Shown here: one piece after another, positions 8,481 through 15,378 of the stretch
Numbering within the stretch: position 1 is the stretch's first letter
Layout of the letters: each line of letters starts with the position of its first letter
NCBI GenBank assembly: GCA_937889595.1
Contig: CALAOR010000078.1
Span: forward strand, 62,001-126,000
Reading direction: 5' to 3'
Source of the DNA: an uncultured bacterium
GTDB taxonomy: Bacteria > Oederibacteriota > PGYV01 > Palsa-1178
DNA: 64,000 bases
Notes under the pieces: model-generated
Told to the model about the DNA's origin: nothing
The model's database searches: none
Seen by the model: only the letters and a program-made list of their open reading frames with translations
Translations under genes and position numbers: made by a program

Positions 8481-8573
8481 TGTAGTGGCCGCATATCATG
8501 CGGCCATTCGCTGCGTATTTCACAGCCTTGGTTTGCTATCCTGCCGGTGGCCGGATAATATCCGGCCACTACA
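8481..8573. repeat. Pair of REP-like palindromes
   Basis: Palindrome 1 at 8486-8506 has core GGCCGCATATCATGCGGCC; palindrome 2 at 8547-8569 has core GGCCGGATAATATCCGGCC. Flanks share gtagtggcc/ggccactac, so the two outer ends are inverted with respect to each other. The same two core types recur at 53367-53387 and 53417-53437 with different but still complementary stem bases. It fills the dsrE-moeB spacer. Confidence 0.8.
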
Positions 8574-9380
8574 CTACCTTGAACTAATATCACACGCCGG
8601 CTGTTCATAATCGGTCAGCTCCGTTATCGCCGGATTTTCCCCGCATACCGGGCATTTTAAGTTCCTTTTAAATGTCACGGTCCTGAATTCCATGTCAAAC
8701 GCGTTCATTATGAGCAGTCTGTTTGTCAGCAGAGAGCCCTTGTTGATTATATATTTCAGGGCTTCTGCCGCCTGTATGGTTCCCAATATCCCCGCAACGG
8801 GCCCGAGTATGCCGGCCTGGCTGCATGTGGGTATGACGCCCTTGGGCGGTATCGCCGGGAACACGCAGCGGTAGCATGCGTTTCCGGGTGTGTATGTCAT
8901 GGCCTGCCCGTCGAACCTTAGTATGCCCGCGTGGGAAAAAGGTTTTTTTGCCAGCACGCATGCGTCATTTATCAGGAATTTCGCCGGAAAATTATCGGTC
9001 CCGTCGATTATAAAATCATAATCCTGTATTATCCCTGCGGCATTGTCAGCGCATATCCTTTCCCGGTAAATATTCACTTTCACATCCGGGTTAATGCCCT
9101 GCATCTTCTTCATTGCCGATTCAGCCTTGGATACGCCTATATCGCCGGTGAAATGTATTATCTGTCTTTGCAGGTTTGACAGATCCACATTATCCCCGTC
9201 AGCGATGCCGATCGTCCCGACTCCGGCCGCGGCAAGGTATAAAGCAGCGGGCGAACCCAAACCGCCCGCGCCGATTATCAGCACTTTAGAGGCCAGCAGC
9301 TTTTCCTGACCTATACCGCCGACATCCTTGAGTATTATCTGCCTGCTGTATCTCTCAACCTGGCTGTCTGTTAACGACAT
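8574..9380 (-). CDS. E1-like sulfur-carrier adenylyltransferase (MoeB/ThiF/HcyF family)
   Basis: Activates the C-terminal Gly-Gly of a ThiS/MoaD-like carrier by adenylation before sulfur loading. Features: an N-terminal RYSRQIIL block, Rossmann P-loop VLIIGAGGLGSPAALYLA, Arg-finger region NLQRQIIH, IDGTDNFPAKFLIND, a conserved Cys in VIPTCSQAGILG, and two zinc Cys pairs (CYRC and CPVC). 268 residues is the normal short MoeB/ThiF form without a rhodanese domain. The partner should be the carrier domain of the adjacent fused MetY (HcyF role; inference). The ATG has GGAGGAG upstream. Confidence 0.93.
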   Translation of the reverse strand: MSLTDSQVERYSRQIILKDVGGIGQEKLLASKVLIIGAGGLGSPAALYLAAAGVGTIGIADGDNVDLSNLQRQIIHFTGDIGVSKAESAMKKMQGINPDVKVNIYRERICADNAAGIIQDYDFIIDGTDNFPAKFLINDACVLAKKPFSHAGILRFDGQAMTYTPGNACYRCVFPAIPPKGVIPTCSQAGILGPVAGILGTIQAAEALKYIINKGSLLTNRLLIMNAFDMEFRTVTFKRNLKCPVCGENPAITELTDYEQPACDISSR

Positions 9381-9400
9381 GTTGCTCCTCCACTTTTTTG

Positions 9401-9487
9401 AAGTTCGGAATTCGGAATTCGGAGTTCGGAGTTGTCTGCAACACCGAACCCAAAATTCCGAACTCCGAACTCCGAACTCCGAACTGC
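9401..9487. repeat. Heptad inverted-arm element (metY-moeB spacer)
   Basis: The left arm (about 9401-9433) repeats gttcgga/attcgga; the right arm (about 9456-9486) repeats attccga/actccga in the complementary sense. About 20 bp separate the arms, so the transcript could form a long stem. This is the clearest 7-bp inverted element inside the sulfur operon. Confidence 0.85.
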
Positions 9488-10924
9488 CTACAGTAACGCC
9501 TGCTCAAAATCCGCGATTATATCCTCCACGTCCTCTATCCCCACGGAAACCCTCACCATATCCTCTGTCACGCCCGCATCCAGCATTTCCGTTCTGCCGC
9601 AGTCGTGGAATATTGTTGACGCGGGATGTATAACCAGAGTTTTTGCGTCGCCGATATTCGAGAGGTTCCCTGCTATTTTGATCCTGCCTGCGAAATCAAA
9701 GCATTTTTCTTTTGTCCCGAGGGAAAAAGTCAAAACAGCCCCGAATTTTCCGTTAAACTGGCGGGCCGCTGTTTCTTTATATATGCTGTTGTCCAATCCG
9801 GGATAGTTCACGGATTTTACTGCCGGGTGTTTTGAAAAGTGCCTGGCCACAGCCAAAGCGTTCGCACAGTGTTTTTCCATGCGAAGGGAAAGCGTTTCCA
9901 GTCCCAGGCAGTGCAAAAAAGCGTTAAAAGGCGACAGGCACGATCCCGCGTTCTGCAGCACTTGTTTTCTTGCCGCGGCAAGAAAGGCGAATTCTCCGAA
10001 TTTGTCAATATATTTTTTCAGCGACGGGTTTTTTGATGATTTCCAGTTATGCACGCCGGTATCCACAAAAACCCCGCCAATCGCGGTCCCGTTGCCGGTC
10101 ATGTACTTTGTCGCGGAGTGTACGGCAATGGCTGTCCCAAATTTTTTAGCTTCGAAAAGATACGGGGTTGTGATCGTTGAATCCACAACAAGCGGTATAT
10201 TATTCTGCGCCGCAATTTCAGCAACGGCTTTTATATCCGGGACATCCAGTTTCGGGTTGGCGATTGTTTCAAGGAATATCAGCCTTGTTTTTTCATTGAT
10301 TGCCCTTTTATACGCGCCTGTGTCCATTGTGTCTACGTATGTGATTTTAACGCCGTATTTTGATATCAGGTCGTTAAATAAAAGCAAAGTCCCGCCAAAC
10401 AGGCTTTTTGCGGCCACTATTTCGTCGCCCTGGCCGGTCAGGGCGAAGACAACCGTAGCTATCGCTGCCATGCCCGATGAAACAGCAAGCGCGCCTCTTC
10501 CCTGTTCAAGCGCGTTCACGCGCTGTTCAAAGGAGGTAACTGTCGGGTTTGATATGCGCGAGTATACATGCCCGTACCTTTTTCCGTCAAAAACGTCGGC
10601 CAAATCCTGGGCCGAGTCATATGAAAAAGCCGCTGATCCAAATATGGGTATGGCTGTTGCCCCGTTGCCCGGGTCCTTTACATGGCCAGCATGGATACAC
10701 TTTGTGGAAAAGCCCTGGCTCCCGCCTCCCATGAAATACAAAAATTCAACTTTGTCATTTTCCTTTAAGATCACAGACTCAAATACGCCTCTGTCGAGTA
10801 TTTCGCCGTTGAGTTCGACAGACACCATTTCAGGCATCTGGACTTTTTTTTCCTTTAGCAGCGCTGCGACTTTCAGTCCTTCCAGAGCAATCTCCTCTGT
10901 TTTTCCATTTATAATAAGTTTCAT
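9488..10924 (-). CDS. metY: ThiS-like sulfur carrier fused to O-acetylhomoserine sulfhydrylase (MetY)
   Basis: Residues 1-68 are a ThiS/MoaD-like beta-grasp carrier (MKLIINGKTEEIALEG ... KVEFLYFMGGG) ending in Gly66-Gly67-Gly68. Residues from about 72 form a complete PLP-dependent MetY: GFSTKCIHAG, YSRISNPT, VSSGMAAI, and the PLP lysine Lys273 in HSATKYMTG. MetY makes homocysteine from O-acetylhomoserine. In the Wolinella HcyS/HcyD/HcyF pathway the sulfur donor is a carrier thiocarboxylate; here carrier and enzyme are one reading frame. No Shine-Dalgarno precedes the internal Met65, so separate initiation of MetY is unlikely. Release at Gly-Gly by the neighbouring JAMM protease is the expected step (inference). 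AGGAGG precedes the start. Confidence 0.93.
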   Translation of the reverse strand: MKLIINGKTEEIALEGLKVAALLKEKKVQMPEMVSVELNGEILDRGVFESVILKENDKVEFLYFMGGGSQGFSTKCIHAGHVKDPGNGATAIPIFGSAAFSYDSAQDLADVFDGKRYGHVYSRISNPTVTSFEQRVNALEQGRGALAVSSGMAAIATVVFALTGQGDEIVAAKSLFGGTLLLFNDLISKYGVKITYVDTMDTGAYKRAINEKTRLIFLETIANPKLDVPDIKAVAEIAAQNNIPLVVDSTITTPYLFEAKKFGTAIAVHSATKYMTGNGTAIGGVFVDTGVHNWKSSKNPSLKKYIDKFGEFAFLAAARKQVLQNAGSCLSPFNAFLHCLGLETLSLRMEKHCANALAVARHFSKHPAVKSVNYPGLDNSIYKETAARQFNGKFGAVLTFSLGTKEKCFDFAGRIKIAGNLSNIGDAKTLVIHPASTIFHDCGRTEMLDAGVTEDMVRVSVGIEDVEDIIADFEQALL

Positions 10925-10950
10925 GTTTTAGCCTCCTGGCTCGTAGTTGT

Positions 10951-11016
10951 TTTCTATATATTGTCTATCATGTTAATCAACAATATATATATAACAAAGT
11001 CCATAGAGTATGTCAA
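10951..11016 (-). promoter_or_regulatory. Sigma-70-type promoter and operator-like palindrome for the sulfur operon
   Basis: On the minus strand TTGACA (11011-11016) and TATATA (10988-10993) are separated by 17 bp. Around and below the expected start, tatatattgt and acaatatata (about 10953-10990) form an inverted repeat with a 13-bp spacer, well placed for repressor binding. The 5' leader is only about 55 nt, too short for a SAM riboswitch. It is divergent from the queH promoter. Confidence 0.75.
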
Positions 11017-11034
11017 CAAGTATTTTTGATTATT

Positions 11035-11064
11035 TTGCTTTCTGCATTGTTTTTGTGCTATACT
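11035..11064 (+). promoter_or_regulatory. Extended -10 promoter for queH
   Basis: TGTGCTATACT places an extended -10 (TATACT at 11059-11064). A weak -35 (TTGCTT, 11035-11040) lies 18 bp upstream. The REP-like element begins at the next base, so the transcript leader carries its hairpins. Confidence 0.55.
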
Positions 11065-11118
11065 GAGACTGTCGGAAAAGCCCGCAAGGGGCGGGCAGCA
11101 TGATATGCTGCCCCTACA
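11065..11118. repeat. REP/MITE-like element, half copy
   Basis: Begins gagactgtcggaaaagcccg and contains a small stem (gcccgc/gcgggc) and the palindrome gggcagcatgatatgctg (11093-11113, ending ccc). It is almost identical to the reverse complement of 53411-53466. Only one end is present here, compared with the apparently complete element at 53334-53466. Confidence 0.8.
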
Positions 11119-11144
11119 AATGCAGGCAGATACAGGAGCGGCAA

Positions 11145-11717
11145 ATGAAAAACAAAATTTTACTTAATGTATGCTGTGCGCCGGACGCAACCCACACCAT
11201 CAATGCCCTGCGTGAATCGGATTTCGAGCCTGTTACTTTCTTTTACAATCCCAACATACACCCGCGTGATGAATACTATAAGCGTGTGGATGACATGAAA
11301 AAACTCGCGGTGCGGACATGCACTGAGAATATTGAAGATGTCCCTTATGATATAAAAGAATGGTTCAGGCTTTGCAAACCATTTTCCAAAGAACCCGAAC
11401 GCGGCAGGCGTTGTGAAGTGTGTTTCAGGATGAGGATGGATAAGACCGCGCAAAAAGCAAAGGAACTTAACATTGAAATATTCGCGACAACCCTTACAAT
11501 TTCTCCGCACAAAGATACGGTCCTCATAAACCGGATCGGCAAAGAGGCCGCGAAAAAATACGGAGGCAAATATTATGAGTCAAATTTTAAAAAACAGGAT
11601 GGGTTTAAAAAATCGATCGTGTTGTCAAAGGAACATGATCTATACAGGCAGGATTACTGCGGATGCTCTTATTCGCTTCTTGACAGGCTTAAACATAAAA
11701 GAGGGCAGTGCTGTTAG
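11145..11717 (+). CDS. queH: Epoxyqueuosine reductase QueH
   Basis: The last step of queuosine tRNA modification: reduction of epoxyqueuosine, by the metal-dependent, non-cobalamin QueH type. Motifs: NVCCAPDATH near the N-terminus, RRCEVCFRMRMDKTA in the middle, TTLTISPHK and a C-terminal DYCGCSYSLLDR; these Cys residues (with the Asp of CCAPD) are the expected iron ligands. 190 residues fits the family. The ATG at 11145 has CAGGAG upstream; the longer frame from 11100 would translate repeat DNA. It is the only plus-strand gene in the window and its 3' end overlaps the convergent kinase gene by 4 bp. Confidence 0.93.
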   Translation: MKNKILLNVCCAPDATHTINALRESDFEPVTFFYNPNIHPRDEYYKRVDDMKKLAVRTCTENIEDVPYDIKEWFRLCKPFSKEPERGRRCEVCFRMRMDKTAQKAKELNIEIFATTLTISPHKDTVLINRIGKEAAKKYGGKYYESNFKKQDGFKKSIVLSKEHDLYRQDYCGCSYSLLDRLKHKRGQCC

Positions 11718-13477
11718 CCTGCTTTCCCGCGAAGAGTATCCGGCAATGTAAAACATAGACTGCATCCTTTGCCTAACCCATCCGACTCAACCCATATTTT
11801 GCCGCCGTGCGATTCCGTTATTTTTTTGCATATGGCCAGGCCCATGCCTGTCCCTTCATATTCATTCCTGCCGTGCAGGCGCTGGAATATCTGGAATATT
11901 TTTTCATTGTACTGCATGTCCATTCCTATCCCGTTGTCTTTGACCGTAAATTGATAATTGTTGCCGCGCCTTTCAGCGCTGACGGCTATAACGGGCGGTT
12001 CATTGCCCGTAAATTTCAGCGCGTTCCCTATTATGTTCTGGAACAACTGCTCTATCTGCGTGCTGTCCGCTTTTATGACCGGCAGCTGGTCTTTCACGCC
12101 TATTGTCGCCTTTTTGTCCTGTATGATGAATTTCATTGTGTTAAGCACCTTGTCCACAATTGCCGAGGTTTCCACCATGCTGAATTCATTTCTTGCCTTC
12201 CTGACCCTGGAATACTCAAGCAGCCCCTCTATAAGGGCCGACATCCTTATGGCGCCATCGGAGGCAAAATTAATATAGTCGTTGCCGTCCCGGCCTATCT
12301 TGTCCAGGAACTTCTTCCTGATCAGCTGCACGTAGCTGGTCACCATCCTCAGCGGTTCCTTTAAATCGTGTGACGCAACATACGCGAAGCTTTCCAGCTC
12401 CTCATTTGAACGTTTTAATTCCATGACACTTTCAACGAGGTCAACCTCTATTTTTTTCTTCCCTGTTATATCCCTGATAGTGCATACCCTGCCCGAATTG
12501 GCCCTGTCTTTTAAAAGAGTGCGGCCTGAAACAAGCACGGTTTTTTCAGTTCCCCCTGAATCTTTAAATGTCAGTTCGAAATTTGTGACTTCATCCCCGT
12601 CCGCAATCACCCCGGCGTTTTTTATCTGATGTTCCATGAATCCGTAATTGTCTTTGGTTTGTGTCCCTTCGGAATAGCCGAATATTTCTTTGGCGGCCCG
12701 GTTTGCGGTTGTCAGGGAGCCTTCCCTATCAAGGAGCACTATGCCCTCGTTTATCAGGTCTATTATCCTGTCCGCGTTCCTCGCGCTGGAAATGGTAAAA
12801 ACCTCGTATTTTTCGGCGCTGTAGACAAACCCGCCGACGAATATCAGGAACACCACGTTCACATCAACCGGATTGTATATTCCCAGGAAGTTCATGAAAA
12901 CGCTGAATACCGTACCCATGGTAAAAACCACTGCGGCGCTTGCAAGCAGTATGTCCATAACCCGCTTTTCGCTTTTGATCCTTGTGCTGTTCCTGTGCCT
13001 GAAAAGCAGGTAAGTCCCCCAAAAAAAAATTACGGTATAATAGGCGAAATAGCAGTATGTCCAGACCGAGTTTTTCCATGTCCCGGCGACCCCGTAGAAC
13101 GTTTTCCTGCAGCATTCGATCATTTCGCCGTTATAGTTCTGCCATATAAAAATACCCGGTATTAAAAGGATGGCCACGTATAACAGCGGCATCGAAAGCA
13201 GTTTTTTGTTATTTGTGAGGTGAAGTATAAAAAGCAGATAATAAGAGACAAAACTTGCCCAGCCGACGCTCTGGATCCTCATGACCACGCCGGCGGTGGA
13301 AAAATCCAGACCCGTATTGTCAAGTACGCAGCTGCAAGCGCTCCATAAGGCAAAATAACAGAAAATAACGGATAAAACCCAGTTAGTCACGGCATATGGA
13401 TTTTTTATGATCACGTAAAATACCGAGAACGCGTAAACAACAAAACTTAGAAAATGCACGCCTGTCCAGAAATTCAT
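11714..13477 (-). CDS. Sensor histidine kinase with 7TM-type membrane region, PAS, HisKA and HATPase domains
   Basis: Residues 1-225 hold about seven hydrophobic helices of the HisK N-terminal 7TM type. A PAS domain follows (IIDLINEGIVLLDREGSLTT, about 230-350), then a short coiled stretch, HisKA with the phosphorylatable His in SHDLKEPLR (about 370) and a HATPase with NALKFT (N box), DNGIGM (G1) and GTGMGLAICKK (G2). Autophosphorylation and transfer to a response regulator are expected, but no regulator gene is nearby, so it is an orphan here. The signal is unknown. The start is ATG at 13477; a GTG three codons upstream is an alternative. Confidence 0.9.
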   Translation of the reverse strand: MNFWTGVHFLSFVVYAFSVFYVIIKNPYAVTNWVLSVIFCYFALWSACSCVLDNTGLDFSTAGVVMRIQSVGWASFVSYYLLFILHLTNNKKLLSMPLLYVAILLIPGIFIWQNYNGEMIECCRKTFYGVAGTWKNSVWTYCYFAYYTVIFFWGTYLLFRHRNSTRIKSEKRVMDILLASAAVVFTMGTVFSVFMNFLGIYNPVDVNVVFLIFVGGFVYSAEKYEVFTISSARNADRIIDLINEGIVLLDREGSLTTANRAAKEIFGYSEGTQTKDNYGFMEHQIKNAGVIADGDEVTNFELTFKDSGGTEKTVLVSGRTLLKDRANSGRVCTIRDITGKKKIEVDLVESVMELKRSNEELESFAYVASHDLKEPLRMVTSYVQLIRKKFLDKIGRDGNDYINFASDGAIRMSALIEGLLEYSRVRKARNEFSMVETSAIVDKVLNTMKFIIQDKKATIGVKDQLPVIKADSTQIEQLFQNIIGNALKFTGNEPPVIAVSAERRGNNYQFTVKDNGIGMDMQYNEKIFQIFQRLHGRNEYEGTGMGLAICKKITESHGGKIWVESDGLGKGCSLCFTLPDTLRGKAG

Positions 13478-13527
13478 TTTATTCACCCAATCAGTCAGCT
13501 ATGGCGGCCCTTAATATTACGGTTATT

Positions 13528-13556
13528 ATGATATGCTAAATTCCAACTTTTGTCAA
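13528..13556 (-). promoter_or_regulatory. Sigma-70-type promoter of the histidine kinase gene
   Basis: TTGACA (13551-13556) and TATCAT (13528-13533) on the minus strand, 17-bp spacing, about 50 bp upstream of the start codon. Confidence 0.7.
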
Positions 13557-13591
13557 AAGCTTATTGTAATTATTGACACAAAAAATAGTTC

Positions 13592-14068
13592 TTATTTACA
13601 AATAAAAATCCAATCGCTGTAATGTTTTGCCGCTTCGAAGCCGGTCAATTGCGGAGGAAAATATTTTTGTTTTACGGGTTTCATCTTGCTGCTGCTTGCC
13701 ACCCCGCAAATAACTTCATTCGGCCCCAGAATAAGGGTCCAATCGCCGCCTGTAATCGGGTCTTTATAAAGTTTCCTTATATGATGTTTTTCAGGAAAAC
13801 GCGGATCATTCAACAAATCTTCAAGCCTTGCCGGAAATTCTTTTTTGCCTTTTGAAGCCAGATTATAACTTTTTATGGCGGTCACATAAGCCATTCCCCG
13901 GAATAAAAGTTCTTTTTCTTTTTCAATACGGACATCCCTGGAAAATATAATTACCCCGAGCACCGAGGCTGTAAGGCCTATTGATGCCATCATAACCAGC
14001 ATCATTATATATGCGTAACCGCTGTTCTTATTATTTATTCTCCCAACTATTGATATCCGCGTTCTCAC
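13592..14068 (-). CDS. Pseudopilin-like protein lacking Glu5
   Basis: The last gene of the secretion operon. A prepilin-like N-terminus (NSGYAYIMMLVMMASIGLTAS) gives Gly-1 but has no Glu at +5, as in GspK-like minor pseudopilins. The rest, with KEKELLFRGMAYVTAIKSY, FPARLEDLLNDPRF and LYKDPITGGDW, matches a group of T2SS pseudopilin-like proteins common in environmental bacteria. It overlaps the gspG gene by 38 bp in another frame. GTG at 14068 with GGAAGGCGGGG upstream is the best start; a longer frame from 14098 is possible. It may cap a pseudopilus or act as an assembly factor (inference). Confidence 0.8.
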   Translation of the reverse strand: MRTRISIVGRINNKNSGYAYIMMLVMMASIGLTASVLGVIIFSRDVRIEKEKELLFRGMAYVTAIKSYNLASKGKKEFPARLEDLLNDPRFPEKHHIRKLYKDPITGGDWTLILGPNEVICGVASSSKMKPVKQKYFPPQLTGFEAAKHYSDWIFICK

Positions 14069-14447
14069 CGTCCCCGCCTTCCACGCCGTCTGTGCCATAA
14101 GATACTATCTCATATCCGCCATTCCTGCCCGGCGACCTGTAAACATAATTATTTCCCCACGAATCGACCGGTATCTCTTTTTTCAAATACGGCCCGTTCC
14201 ACTTGTTTAATGACGGCGGTTTTGTCCTTAAAGCCTCAAGCCCCTCCGAATTTGCAGGGTATCTGCCGTTATCCACGGAAAAAGCGTCCAGCGCGGAAGA
14301 AAATTCCTCTATCTGGGCTTTTGCTACGGACCGTTTTGCTGGTGATAAAAACTTAAACAAAGCAGGGCCGACAAGCGACACAAGCAAGGCAAGTATCGAA
14401 AGCACAACCAGAAGCTCTATAAGGGTAAATCCATCCTTTTTTTTCAT
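14031..14447 (-). CDS. gspG: Major pseudopilin GspG
   Basis: The main subunit of the T2SS pseudopilus. The prepilin signal is KKKDG|FTLIELLVVL with Glu5, cleaved and methylated by a prepilin peptidase that is not in this window. The globular part has the GspG pattern: alpha helix, LDAFSVDNGRYPANSEGLEAL, GPYLKKEIPVDSWGNNYVYRSPG and the acidic calcium-loop-like end SYGTDGVEGGDGENADI. At 138 residues the length is typical. AAGGATC precedes the ATG. Confidence 0.93.
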   Translation of the reverse strand: MKKKDGFTLIELLVVLSILALLVSLVGPALFKFLSPAKRSVAKAQIEEFSSALDAFSVDNGRYPANSEGLEALRTKPPSLNKWNGPYLKKEIPVDSWGNNYVYRSPGRNGGYEIVSYGTDGVEGGDGENADINSWENK

Positions 14448-14495
14448 TGAATGATCCTTCTTTCCCGGTTAAGTTTTAGTAAAAAAATCGGTGTT

Positions 14496-14894
14496 TTACC
14501 AGTCCTGATAATTATCCCCGTCGGCTGATTTGCCGGTTGCCCCGCTCTTTATATTCGAAATACCGTTTGGGTCGTCGTCATCGTCTTTTACAAGGACCCA
14601 CAAGCTGTTGCTGTCCATGATCGGATCTTTTGGTATTGCCCTTATGTATTTCCCGGTAACAAGCTCATTTAGGTCCTGCGGGTATTTGTTATTGTCCGAA
14701 TAAAAATCATCGAGCCCCTTGCGTAGGATCGCCAGGTCTTCCTTTAAAGCCGATTCCTTTGATTTGGATATTGATGAAAAATATACCGGCGTGGCTATGC
14801 CAGCAAGTAAAGCTATAATGGCAAGCACAACCAGCAATTCTATCAGCGTGAATCCGCCTTTCCTGTCATTACCAGTCCCTGTATTTCGAACCAT
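14496..14894 (-). CDS. Type II secretion/type IV pseudopilin
   Basis: The N-terminus RKGG|FTLIELLVVLAIIALLAG is a canonical class III signal with Glu5. The C-terminal part includes DLAILRKGLDDFYSDNNKYP, IPKDPIMDSNSLW and a run of five Asp. It ends in NYQDW, like the neighbouring pseudopilin that ends KYRDW, so the two are paralogs. ATG at 14894 (GGAAGG upstream) is preferred to the longer frame from 14945. It overlaps the upstream gene by 26 bp. Confidence 0.87.
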   Translation of the reverse strand: MVRNTGTGNDRKGGFTLIELLVVLAIIALLAGIATPVYFSSISKSKESALKEDLAILRKGLDDFYSDNNKYPQDLNELVTGKYIRAIPKDPIMDSNSLWVLVKDDDDDPNGISNIKSGATGKSADGDNYQDW

Positions 14895-15378
14895 CGCTCG
14901 CCTTCCTGTCTGCTTTTGTATAAATATCATACACGTCCTGTCCACCCCATGATTGGGACGATGGATCGTCGGAATATGACCTTACCCCCCACTGTTCGTC
15001 CGCGGCCAGTTTCTGGTCCGCAAACGGGTCCCTGGGTATGTGCCTTAAATATTTTACTTTTCTCTGTACAGGGCCGGGCATATCCGCGCCTTCCGAAAGC
15101 ACTTTGAGTGTCTTCGGATAGCCGTCATCACTTGCGCAATCGCAAAACTTTGATATTTTCCCGCCTGTCCAATCAATATTGAATTTATCGATTGCCGTCC
15201 TTACCGTCCTTAAAGCTGACCTCAGTTCCATTTCATTGGACCTTCTCACCATGGTCTGCGCAAACGGTACGGCTATCGATGCCAGAATAGCCATGATCCC
15301 CAGCACAACAAGCATTTCAACCAGGGTAAACGCCCTATTATTATTTAATAACAAGCCTGGATGCCGTCTTTTGAACAT
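14869..15378 (-). CDS. Type II secretion/type IV pseudopilin (Ala at -1)
   Basis: 169 residues with signal NNNRA|FTLVEMLVVLGIMAI: Glu5 is kept but the usual Gly at -1 is Ala, which prepilin peptidases sometimes tolerate. RTAIDKFNIDWTGG, YLRHIPRDPFAD and a tail ending KYRDW resemble the next pseudopilin gene. Three cysteine-rich residues (CDC) near residue 83 are unusual. It starts within the last 38 bp of gspD, so it is translationally coupled. Confidence 0.85.
   Translation of the reverse strand: MFKRRHPGLLLNNNRAFTLVEMLVVLGIMAILASIAVPFAQTMVRRSNEMELRSALRTVRTAIDKFNIDWTGGKISKFCDCASDDGYPKTLKVLSEGADMPGPVQRKVKYLRHIPRDPFADQKLAADEQWGVRSYSDDPSSQSWGGQDVYDIYTKADRKASDGSKYRDW

Noticed and set aside
10925-11099. 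SAM or other riboswitch in front of metY
   Set aside because: The leader after the predicted start is about 55 nt and shows no conserved junctions; only a simple inverted repeat is present.
11145-11717. QueH with a missing metal ligand (CCAPD instead of CCAPC)
   Set aside because: From memory an Asp at this position also occurs in characterised QueH proteins and serves as a ligand, so this is not a defect.
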